Position numbers and translations under genes: made by a program. The notes beneath the pieces were generated by a model. The model was not told the DNA's origin, searched no databases, and worked only from the letters and a program-made list of their open reading frames with translations. From Golubevia sp. BC0850 (Eukaryota; Basidiomycota; Exobasidiomycetes; Golubeviales; Golubeviaceae), in assembly GCA_012976225.1 (NCBI GenBank), contig JAAVVG010000041.1, forward strand, positions 1 to 64,000: 64,000 nucleotides of DNA, in the 5' to 3' direction. Shown here in pieces: positions 11,789 to 21,548 of the stretch (position 1 is the first letter of the stretch; the number at the start of each line of letters is the position of its first letter).

Positions 11789-14418
11789 TTACCCAGCGAA
11801 AGGAGCCAAACGAGCTGAGGTCGTCTTTTCACTCTGAGTTCTGAGGTCGTATTCCCCATGCTGAGTGATGTAACGAACCCAAGCTGAGAGGCGAGAGCAA
11901 AAGGAGAAGGTGGTTCAGTAATTCGTTTGGTGACACCCGTGGTTTGTAGCGAAGAGACTGCTTTCAAGAGCGAAGCATTAGTAGAGAAAACAATCAAGGT
12001 CATCGACTCACGCAAGGCTTGATAACCAGACTTCTCAACAATCTTTAAATACCTCACTTGAATTCCAGAGACAGTGAAATAAGGGATCTCGAACCTGATG
12101 TTAATCGGAGCTCTCCTATCAATAGTTTCATCTGCAAGACATCGAGGAAAGAAGAAGGAAGTCAAACAAGAACGATCGAACAGGCGTCAATCCCCAAGCT
12201 CTTCCTCATTCTTCTAAGCAAAGTTCTGGTTCGTTAGACTCACCGTTCCTAACACTAGGTAAACCGAAATGAGCTCTCATCAAAAATTCTTTTCCACCGC
12301 CCAACTGCTTGATCTTCCATACCATAGCGCTCTTCTCAGGAGCGTAATGAACACTTCCAACTGCAGCTCTAAATTTAGGTGAATCAGCATCGTCTGGAAC
12401 TGGAATGTGAATCTCGACATTATTGGCTGTTGAACGTCTTTTAAATTGGGCTTTGACCTAATTGAGATCAAGGAGATCGATGGAGAGAAAGACAGAAGAG
12501 AGAGGTGTCAGCAAAAGACAGAAGAAGAGAATCAATCGTTTCAATCTGAATCTTCCAGACCCCAACTTCTCATGCTAAGCAAACCTTTTCTGATCTTTCT
12601 GCTTCTACTCACCTTCACCATGAACTCGATCCTACTTCCCTCATGTCTTTCCACCACCGCTTCAGCCCAAATCAAAGGTTTAACCTGAGTACTCAATCTA
12701 TAACTCATCAATTCGAATTCCCCATCTGGAGGAATGAAAGAAATCGTTCGATCATTTTCGAATCTAGATAATCGAACGCATTGATGGAATTTGACATCTT
12801 CCATTTCAATGGATTTCCCTCTTGCCGCTAGAAGAAGATCGAAGATCGAGGTGAGATCGAGAGTCAGCGACAAATCACCTTTCTCTCCTGCTCGGGCAGC
12901 TGATTTTCCAACTGTACTTGTCCATCAAGCAAGATAGTAGTCTCAAGCTTTGATTCTTAATTGAAAATAACTCACCTCTCCCAGTACTCTCAAACATAAC
13001 CTTATCATTCAAACCCAATCTCAACTCTGGCATTCCACTTAAATAACACTTCATTTTGACTGCCCCCAAGATTTCAGACCTAACCACATTCCCATTTGCA
13101 TTGACCAAAAGATTAACACTTTCAACCACATCCAAGAAGACTTCGTTTTTACGATATCGAATCCCTTCGGAGCGCCAGGAAACTGCATTTGTAACTGCCA
13201 TGGGAGGTCGGACTTGAACTTCTAGTTGATGAGATTCTTGAGTGATGTATCTGAATGGGGGGAAGGAGAGAGGATCGGGGTTAGATTGGGGGTCGAGGGG
13301 TAAAGAGAAGGAGAAGGAGAAGGAGAAGGATAGGACAAAGAAGCTGGGATCGAAACCATCTTGATGGAGAGAAAGATGGAGATGGAAAGGAAGATATTTT
13401 CGATCATTCGGAAAACCCACTCTTGTAAGATTTTCGACTCTGTAGTTTGAGGATAACCGAAATCCATCATTTCATCTAACAATTCATAAATGATGACGAA
13501 ATTGTCTCTGATGGATTCTTCTTCTAATTCTTTGAAGTATTCTTCTAGGACCTAAGTTTGAGTTTCATTGAAAGAGAGAGACGAGAACATTCCAAGACAA
13601 AGAAAGGGGTCGAGCAAGAGAGAAAAGGGAGAAGATAAGGGTAGAAGGTTAGTGGAAGATCAGTTTTGGGCAACTTGATAGAAAGCAAAGTAGGGAGGAG
13701 ACTTTATACTCACAGAAGCGAGTTTATGAAGGAATAGAAGAAGTTCAGCTGCATTGCTGTTTCTCCTTGAGAGAGCGAGTACTGAGAGAAGGAAGCGTAG
13801 GTGATTGGAAGGGTTGGAAGGTTCAGCTCTGGTGGCCCCTTCTCTTGGAGACTAACGGCCTACCATTTGACCAATCTATGACATTCCAATCCTCTGTGAA
13901 AGATAGGATGATCCAGCTAAGAAGAGACTGGAAGAGCAGGAAGGATAGGCTCTGATTGTAGAGAGCGAAATGGCCAGCTCTGCATACCTCAACCTGACTG
14001 ATAGAGCAACCGTCTCTCTTTCTCCCTCTCTCTATCCTAGATCTGATTCAGCTAATTAGCACCGTCCTCTAATGATTCAAAGCAGGAGGCATTGAAGCGA
14101 GCTACCTCTCCACAATCCCTCCCCTCCTACTCTCGGTCCACCTCTAGGGAAGGTTGGATTGCTCCCCTGGACTGTAGCCTCTGTAGGCTCTTCTGTTCTC
14201 TACTTCTACTCACGATAAAGGTTGTTATGCCTTATGAACATGTAATTTACCCCATCACTTGAGAAACAAGGTGAGATAGCAGTACCACCTTGCTCTTCCT
14301 CCATATCCAAAAGTAAAGGTAAGAACCTCTCAACTGTTGAAGGTGGAATGTCATCCCGATAACTTCTCTGAATTAGTGATTTACCTTTAATGTCAACTAT
14401 TGCTACTAATGAAGCCAT
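11789..14418 (-). CDS. APM1: AP-1 clathrin adaptor complex mu subunit
   Basis: The medium chain of the AP-1 adaptor binds YxxPhi sorting signals and clathrin-coated carriers at the trans-Golgi network and endosomes. The N-terminal longin-like part starts at ATG 14418: [20 protein letters not shown], then [12 protein letters not shown]. An intron of 432 nt (13782-14213) follows, joined in frame to [17 protein letters not shown]. Then come [14 protein letters not shown]-type sequence ending in [52 protein letters not shown], the mu homology domain pieces [19 protein letters not shown] and [20 protein letters not shown], and the C-terminal [15 protein letters not shown] to the stop at 11789-11791. 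It has at least seven exons. All parts match the AP-1 type more closely than AP-2. The gene looks whole. Confidence 0.95.
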
Positions 14419-14532
14419 CTTGAGACGTTTGAAGAATTGAGTTGAAGGAAGGGGAAGGGAGCAACAGCAACATATTAGCCAAAGCTTCTCTTTCTGAACC
14501 CATCGACTCTCCATCCCCAGATTAACTTCAGC
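14419..14532. promoter_or_regulatory. 114-bp divergent promoter, AP-1 mu and SmF
   Basis: Only 114 bases separate the two start codons, so the promoter and both 5' leaders must share this interval. No TATA box is evident. Confidence 0.7.
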
Positions 14533-15722
14533 ATGTCGGTGAGTATCATTCAGAGATAGGTTGAAGCTGTATTACTCCAACAGTGTACAGGCTGCATTCC
14601 ACTTGCACCTGTGCTGAACCTCTCGTTTCTCCATTCACTCTCCTCTCGCAGTTCACTCCAGTCAATCCAAAGCCATTCCTTCAATCTCAAACTGGTAAAC
14701 AGGTCGTAGTTCGTCTAAAGTGGGGAATTGAATACAAGGGCTTCTTGGTCTCTACCGATAACTACATGAACTTCCAGGTGAGTAGAGTATGGCAAGTTCA
14801 GATGGGAGATCCATGATGGATGAGAAGATCTCAAGTGGCTGAATGAGATGAGATGGATCCTACGTTCTTTCCCAAGATGCTTCTTGATGCTAGGAGAAAG
14901 GAGTCAATTCATATGATACTTTCTACTTGGTTTCAATGGAAGAAGAGTTCCGAAGTCAGAGGTATAAGTCCTTGGAGTTCTACTTTCCAAGCCTTCCCTC
15001 CTGTTGGCTGACTGGGCCCATAGACCTTCAAATCTCAGGAGATGATTTCTCCTCTAGAACCACTTCAAGAACACAAAAAAGGTGAAGGAGTGATAGACTA
15101 GAGCTTATAAAAGTCAGCTCAGGAAGAAAGGTTCTTTTAAACAAGCGCTATCTCTCTTCCCCCTCCTTGCACTACGTCCTCTCAGAAAGAAAAGGGTCAA
15201 CCATCTGAATCCGAACCTGATTCTTTAGACAAGGAAGAAAGACGAAAGGAGATCCACCTTTCTCCCCCTACAGCATCCGTCTCCTATAAACTCTTCAAAC
15301 ATCCCCCTCCTCCTTCTCACACCTCTGTTCTCCTCTTCCATCATTCTTTTCCTATTTCACAGCTAGCGAATACTGAAGAAATTCAAGATGGAAAATCCAA
15401 TGGAATGTTAGGAGAGGTTTTCATCAGGTTAGTTTCCTTCTTTTCCTTTGGTTGTTCCTCGGTTTCAATGTTTCAACCGTCTTTGGTTCCAATGATCTTT
15501 TTCCTCATCAGACGAAGATCTTTGAACTTTTCTTCTTGGTTTCGGAATCTTAGAAGGGTCCTCCCAGATTGCTTTCACTCGGACCTTTTCAATCTGACAT
15601 CTCTTTCCTTTCGTCTATCTTTCCTTCTCACACACCTTGTTCTCCAATTTATTTTTCTGATTCACAGGTGTAACAACGTTCTATACCTACGAGAAGTGAC
15701 GGATACTTCAACTTCGTCGTGA
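14533..15722 (+). CDS. SMF: Small nuclear ribonucleoprotein SmF
   Basis: SmF is one of seven Sm proteins that form the ring around spliceosomal snRNAs. Four coding exons fit: 14533-14538 (only ATGTCG), 14652-14777, 15363-15427 and 15668-15722. Together they give [20 protein letters not shown], then [20 protein letters not shown] (Sm1 motif), then [11 protein letters not shown], and [15 protein letters not shown] (Sm2 motif with the RCNNVLYIR signature). Length, about 83 residues, is normal for the family. The second intron (14778-15362) is 585 nt, far longer than most introns here. The first coding exon is six bases. The gene is head to head with AP-1 mu. Confidence 0.93.
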
Positions 15723-16069
15723 TTACTATGTTCGTCTCCATTTCCTCCTCAATTCCCAAGGTTATCCTCACGCTCCCCATTCCTCTTCACTTCCCGTTGA
15801 GCTCTTTTACATCCTCCAATCTCGCATTCGCATCAATTCAAAAAATAGCGTCTCTATATATTGTTCCCCCTACTCCCCCTTGTACTCTTAGAAAAACAAA
15901 CCTGCTTAGAAAAAATTGAAAAATGATCTCCTCGGTTTTGTGATGCCTTTTCGAATCTCATGTCTCTTACCACTTTGATCATTTGTATCGTCGGAAGAGT
16001 CAAAGCCGAACGATCATTCAGGTCACTATACTGCTTTACTCTTCTTCTCCTCCAACCACAAACCACGTA

Positions 16070-16330
16070 ATGAAATCTTCAACCTTCCTTCTAATACTTC
16101 TAGCCTTCTTCATCCTTTCTTTCTTTGCATTTCTAATTCTTTCTTCTTGTCTAGGAGGAAACATAAGAGGAGGAGGTAGATTTAGGAACCCGTTCTTAAA
16201 TGGAAATCGAAATGCGGCAGAAGAAGATTACGATTATGATTATGAGAGGATGTTAAGAGATGAGGAAGAGGTGCAAGATGAATTTGAGAGAGATGATGGG
16301 AGGATGGAAGAGGGAATTGAACTGAGGTAG
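16070..16330 (+). CDS. Small single-pass membrane or secreted protein with acidic tail
   Basis: An intact 86-residue frame begins MKSSTFLLILLAFFILSFFA and continues with a hydrophobic stretch to LILSSC, then a Gly-rich segment and a strongly acidic tail (EEDYDYDYERMLRDEEE). It could be a type II or tail-exposed membrane protein, or carry an uncleaved signal anchor. No family is recognised. An upstream leader frame exists, but this ATG gives the compact hydrophobic start. Confidence 0.5.
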   Translation: MKSSTFLLILLAFFILSFFAFLILSSCLGGNIRGGGRFRNPFLNGNRNAAEEDYDYDYERMLRDEEEVQDEFERDDGRMEEGIELR

Positions 16331-17690
16331 GAGGAGTGGAAGAGAGAGAGAGGATGGTTAAAAGGTTGGACGAACGAACGAAGAAAGATCGAATGCCAGA
16401 TGAGGGACGAAGGATAGATTCTCCAACATAGGGAAAATCAAAAAACCTGATTTAAGAGTTTGGGATTAAGTTCGTGAAATATGAAGCAAGACTGGTTGGA
16501 AGACTATTGGGTCAGCGATTGGAAACAAAGTTGCGAGGAGATTAAGACAGGCGTCTGACGTCTATAAGGCGGACGTTCATCAAGCCTAGACATCGATTTA
16601 AGAGACTTCAGAAGCTTGTTTGTTGTCGATTGATCTTCTTCACTCTCTTGTATCCCATGGTGAGTTGAAGTTCCGTTGTTTCTGGAATTCGAGTTTTGAC
16701 AAACTCCTTTGAAATGGATTTTCACTTCTTCACCCCCTTTTCAACCCTTCTTTCCAATTCTAGAGGCCTCCATTTAATGGCAAGTGTCCACCAGAAAGGT
16801 ACTGTCGATCGTTCTTCAAACAAAAACAAAACACCCTACCACTTCTCTCCTTTGATTCGGAACCAGGCTGCCGAATGAAGAACCTTGGCACGATCTAAGC
16901 TCACTTTTTTAAAATCTCAAGCTTTTGAGTCTCTTCTTTCAGCAAGAATCGATGAATCAACCGCCACTCTAGAACCAAAGACTCTGTACGGAGCTTTTGA
17001 GAAACTTCTTTGATCGCAAGTTAATGACTATGGATTCCTCTCTTTGAAAGCATCAATGAAATGGTAGAGCATCTCTGGAAACTCTATTGATTGTAGAAGT
17101 CCAAAGAAGGAGGAAGTAGTGGAACTTAGATCCGAGATTTACGAAAGATGGGTGAGTGTTTTCGATGTTCTGATCTGAGAGTGGGATACTTGAACCTTTT
17201 TGAGCTTCGCTTCCCAAGTCTTGCGAATAGCAAAGGACTTGAGGAAAGAGATTATGGCAGAAGGGCAAGGTCGCTTCTCTTCCCACTTTGAAGTCATGCG
17301 AGAATGACGAGGCTCGGGAAAGATCTTGGAGTTCGGAGTGATATTTCATTCTTTTCGAGACTGTAGTTTTCGAGATTGTACTTTGTCATCAAGACTGATC
17401 AGCGTACTTTGATGTAAGAGCCTCAGCTCGTTGGAGAGCTGGAGACGCTTTTCACAGACTCTCGACGGACGCCTGCAAGGACCGCTCAACCTTTATTTCC
17501 AAGATTTATGATGCAGGACCTTTCGGGGTCTTTGAAGTACGCGTATGGGAGCTCTGAAATCCCTTCACGAGGTGCGAGCTGACGAGAAGAAGAAGTCCGA
17601 ACAGCATCGAGTTTCTTCTTTCTCTCCTTTCCATCCAAATTTCATCTTCAACCTAGAAAGATTATTTAAAGTCTACAATAATGTCTTCTC
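16331..17690. other. 1.36-kb stretch without a supported gene
   Basis: Short minus-strand frames at 16504-16725 and 17053-17349 have no recognisable domain and no paralogue in this window. The right part is probably the promoter of the Zn2Cys6 gene at 17691. Nothing else is seen. Confidence 0.4.
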
Positions 17691-18879
17691 AAACTAGCAA
17701 TGGACCTGTTGGAGAGACTGTACCAAGAGGACGTCGTGCTTGCGATTTGAGTAGAAAGACTTTCCAAATCGGGACGGATCTGGATGTTGATTTTCATCTT
17801 CCTTCAATCTCTCTCTCTCGCTCCTGGCATCGATCTTCTGTCTCTCCCGACTTGCTTTAAGAAGTCAAAGAAGCGTACCTCGACCAACGTTTTGGTGAGT
17901 TTGAATGTCGTTGATTCTCGACTGTAATGGTCCATTTTGACTCATTTTCCTCTTTCGTTTGTCTATTCACTCTACAAAAGACCGATCTTCCATGTAAGAC
18001 TTGCTTGGAACAAGGACTTATCTGCACTTTCGACAGACCTCGTGCTTCAGTGAGTCTTGAAAGAAGGGCAAAACTCGGTTCATCCGCACAAATGCATCTG
18101 ATTATGTATTAGTTTCCATTCCCTTCTCGCCTAAATCTTTAACCATCACAGCAAAGAAAAGGAATGGCTTTAATCAGATCTTCTGGTTTCAATCCAAATG
18201 CAAGCGTCCTAAGTTCTTCCTCTACTACTATCACTGGAATGGTAGGCGATGCCAAGATCTACTCTGACAACTTGAAATTTTTTGAGCTGCAACTCGAAAA
18301 TCAGATGAAAGATAAAGACCGTGACATTATTATGGAACTTAAAGCAAAAGTCGAAGAAAAGAAGGAAGCTGACAAGTTTGAGGAAAAGTTTAGAGATTCG
18401 AGTGAGGATTACGAACTATTTCAAGAAAAGAATGAGGATCTTGAAGAAAATAAGAAAAGATTGGTCTCAAGTCAACAGGCACTCCTTTTAGAAAACGAAA
18501 AAGTTTACAGAAGAAATGAAAGTCTAAGCGAGGAGAAGGGGGAGACACAAAAACAATTGGAAGATGAAAGAGAAGCTAGAGAGTGCAGTGGAAGTTTTGC
18601 TCAATTGAAAGCTGAACTCTCGAAGAGAAAGAAGGCACTATCGGGAAGCAACGTCAAATTATCTCACTCATGAAGAAGAATCACGAGAAGGAAATCAACA
18701 ACTTCAAAGCCAAAGCAGAACAAGAATCAATCGCAAAGCAAAGAGAAGATTTAGATACAGGATTGAAGGTTAAGTCTCTTCTAATAGTCAAAGACAAAGA
18801 AGAAGTGGTTAGGCTTATAAAGACGGATTTGATCCTTTCTCTTTCCTTTCCCCCATCCACACCCTCTCTTTTCATTTAA
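17691..18879 (+). pseudogene. Zn2Cys6 zinc-cluster/coiled-coil gene, zinc cluster half lost
   Basis: The start MSSQTSNGPVGETVPRGRRA leads into a Gal4-type zinc cluster, but the first half reads CDLSRK where CDxCRxRKxxC is expected: the second Cys is Ser and the third is not found. After an intron the second half is normal, LPCKTCLEQGLICTFDRPR, with three Cys. Downstream (about 18164-18670) is a long charged coiled coil rich in Glu and Lys. A stop at 18671-18673 is followed by more coiled coil in another frame (NHEKEINNFKAKAEQESIAK). Zn2Cys6 proteins are fungal DNA-binding regulators; without the full metal cluster this one would not fold normally. Introns are uncertain, so an intact alternative splice form cannot be excluded. 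Confidence 0.55.
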
Positions 18880-20291
18880 TGATTCTCAACAACATGGATC
18901 AAACACTTGGTGGCAAGAGCGAGGATCCTCATCAAGCCCTGCTCCCGGAACTCTTCTCCCACGTTCTTTCCCTTCTACCACCAACTTCTAGAGCCAATCC
19001 TAACGTCGTATCTAGAGCAAGGAAAACTGAATTCCTATCGAATCACTCTCTTCAAAATGAAATCGACCTATCAAGACTGAATCTTCATCATCTCCTCAGC
19101 TCCTCTTCAACTGAGCTCAAGCTTGATGAGAGGTTTCTAGCTGCTGCAGACATCCTCCTTCATCACTACGATCGTTTGTCGTCCCTGACCTCTAATAGAG
19201 TAGTCAAACTAACAATCGATCTTGCCTCTTTTTGGAGAGACTTTAGAACGCAACCGTGGGGTTCAGCTCGACTCTCTCACTTCCTCACTTCTCTTCGCAA
19301 ATCCGAACCCTCTCTCAGAGAGATCTCGATCACGTTGATCCATTTAAGAACTCAAGATCTCGACTGGGAACAACGTGATGTAGAGGAAGCGGAAATGGAA
19401 GGGGAAATCGGAGGGGAAGGGGAATTTGCAGTGGTGTGGAGATCTCTGCGGGAATCTCCAGCTTTCGATTCGATGCTAGTTCCATTATTGGAACAGATCT
19501 GCTCTTTCAGGAATTTAGAGAGGATTTGGATGAAGGCTCCCTCTGTTGTCTCTCTGAAGGCAGGTGGATTATCAGCAGGTTTAAAGAGCTTCAATCTTAC
19601 AAACACTTTTGGACGTTTTCCTGAAGTCGATTCTAACGGACGTGTGGGAAATAAATTGATCAGAATGGCTGAAAAAATTTGTTGGAAGTGGAATGAAGGA
19701 AATCGAATATGAGGATTGGGATTCTACAAGAGAGAAGCAAATCAACAGTCTACAGAAACTATTAGAATGTGATCTCAACCCTCTCCAGAGCTTACTCATT
19801 CACTCTATGTGGGGTGGGGTCCTCCAGCTTCATGGGTCTTGGAATCAATCTCAAACTGCTGCTCTCAACTCACTTCTCTTAACCTAAGGATTGGTCCGTT
19901 TAATTGGTATCAGGTTCCGGAAGTCCTGCAGGAACTCGACTTCCCAAGTTTCTCTTCAAAATCAGTGGAATGGAAGAAAGTGGACCTCACTATCGCTGGA
20001 GCTTTGGTGGATTGAGATCCCTTCTCAAGATGGTTAGGAACTCAACTAGAGGAGTTGTCAATTTCAAGAATAACTGGAAGGGAATCTAAAGGATTCTACA
20101 GCCTTCTAATGAATCTTAAGAACACATTAAAGTCACTCAAATTTGTTCAGTTCTCCTTTGAAAAGTTGGAAAAGATCGTTCTTTGGGTGGAAAGAAATAT
20201 CGCTTCAAGATTTTCAAGATTCAAGTATCCAATGCTGGTCTCCCTATCGTTCGGTTTACCTGACATCCCTGATCAGAAGAAACTCTCCTAA
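18879..20291 (+). pseudogene. F-box/LRR gene, family A copy A2, frame broken in second half
   Basis: This is the best-preserved family A copy. A 277-codon frame from ATG 18879 holds the F-box-like LLPELFSHVLSLLPPTSR, then LRR-like sequence including LASFWRDFRTQPWGSARLSH and LERIWMKAPSVVSLKAGG. It ends at 19712. Matching LRR-like protein continues in other frames at 19693-19887, 19809-20015 and 20055-20291 (LKNTLKSLKFVQFSFEKLEK). Three or more frame changes are needed; the pieces overlap, so introns alone do not explain them. A truncated F-box protein of 277 residues could still be made. Its role, if any, would be substrate choice in an SCF ubiquitin ligase. Confidence 0.7.
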
Positions 20292-21284
20292 TTCTCTATC
20301 CTTCAGATATTTAGATGATTAAGTGAATCAGAAAGAAGCATAGAGCTGCTCTCAAATTCATCAGGGTTAGAACTGGAGAAAAGAGGGAGAGTGAAAGAGT
20401 TGAAGAAGTGCTTCGAAGTAGAGCTAGCACAGATAGATTCCGGTTAATCTTTCCATTCAGTTAGATTGGTCTTAGATAGGAGGTGCAAGGAACATGAAGA
20501 GGAGAGAGAGAGAGACCTGAAACACGGTCCTCTCATCGAACGGTCACTTTCCTTTCCTCGCAACGTTCATTGTCCAAACTCTTCCCATTCAATTCTAGAC
20601 CCTCAAAACAACAAAAAATTTCGATTCTAAGATCTGGAATCCTCAAGTGAAAAAAGTTAAAACAAAAGACAAAAAAAAACGAACGAACAAAAATATTAGA
20701 ACAACGTCACTCTCTGTTGCACTTTCCGTTTCCCCTCTCTTTTGTCCCATCTCATAGACTCCTTCAACAAACACCCCGCCCCCTTTTCTGGACGTATGTG
20801 TTTGACTCTTTTCTCCTCTCGAAGTTTCCGCCATCTTCAGATGTTCCAAACTTGTACTTCCAACCCCTGACCCCACCCCAGCCCACAGACACTTTCCCTC
20901 TTAATAATCATACCATTTTCTTTCAGTCTTTTTTCCTCCTACTATACAGTACATGTGAGGACTCTGCACTCTGACTGAGTAGAGATGCACTCGTTTTATT
21001 TGCTCGCTCGAGAAAGGATTGGAAAAAGGAAGTAAAGGATTGAGGATTGAGATATAGAGGCTTGTCTTCCCTCTGGTGATACGGTTTCTTTCTAAATGTT
21101 GAGAGATTTCGGATCTTACTGGAGCACAAAGAAGAGCTTTGTCTATGTTCTTCTTTGGCGAGCTACCCCTTGAGCTGTTGAGCATCCACTTTCGAGACCA
21201 AATGGCTCGAGCGCTCGATCTTGTCCCTCAATTTCAGAATTAAGACAGTCCAGACAATTTCTGACCTTACCAAGGTCTTCAGAA
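20292..21284. other. Region without a supported gene
   Basis: A pyrimidine/purine-rich stretch follows the F-box relic. Open frames on either strand carry no known motif. Nothing else is seen. Confidence 0.4.
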
Positions 21285-21424
21285 CAGGGGTAGAAGAAGG
21301 GTACATGCCTCTCACACTGTGGTCCAGCTAAGCGTCCGTTCTTTTTCTTGAGATGTCTCTTGAGATGTCCAGAAGTCAGAAGTAATGCAGCTGTCTCGCT
21401 GTCTCTAACCATCTCACCATTCTC
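21285..21424 (-). repeat. Dispersed repeat copy 2 (partner at 7745-7880, inverted)
   Basis: Read on the minus strand it encodes NGEMVRDSETAALLLTSGHL followed by a Lys-rich run. Relative to copy 1 it carries an in-frame 12-bp tandem duplication (an AGACATCTCAAG unit) and silent or conservative base changes. It lies about 125 bases upstream of F-box gene B1. Confidence 0.75.
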
Positions 21425-21548
21425 TTGACAGCGTGAGGAGTGCAGACTTGAAGTGGTATTTGCAGTCACGTCGCGTGGAAAGACTTGAAGGCTTGAAGCA
21501 ATCGAACCTTGATTCTTCTTCTTCAGAACCCATCATCACTCTCCCGAA

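Noticed and set aside
14778-15362. Box C/D snoRNA in the long SmF intron
   Set aside because: An ATGATGG string and CTGA strings occur but at wrong spacing and without a terminal stem, so support is too weak.
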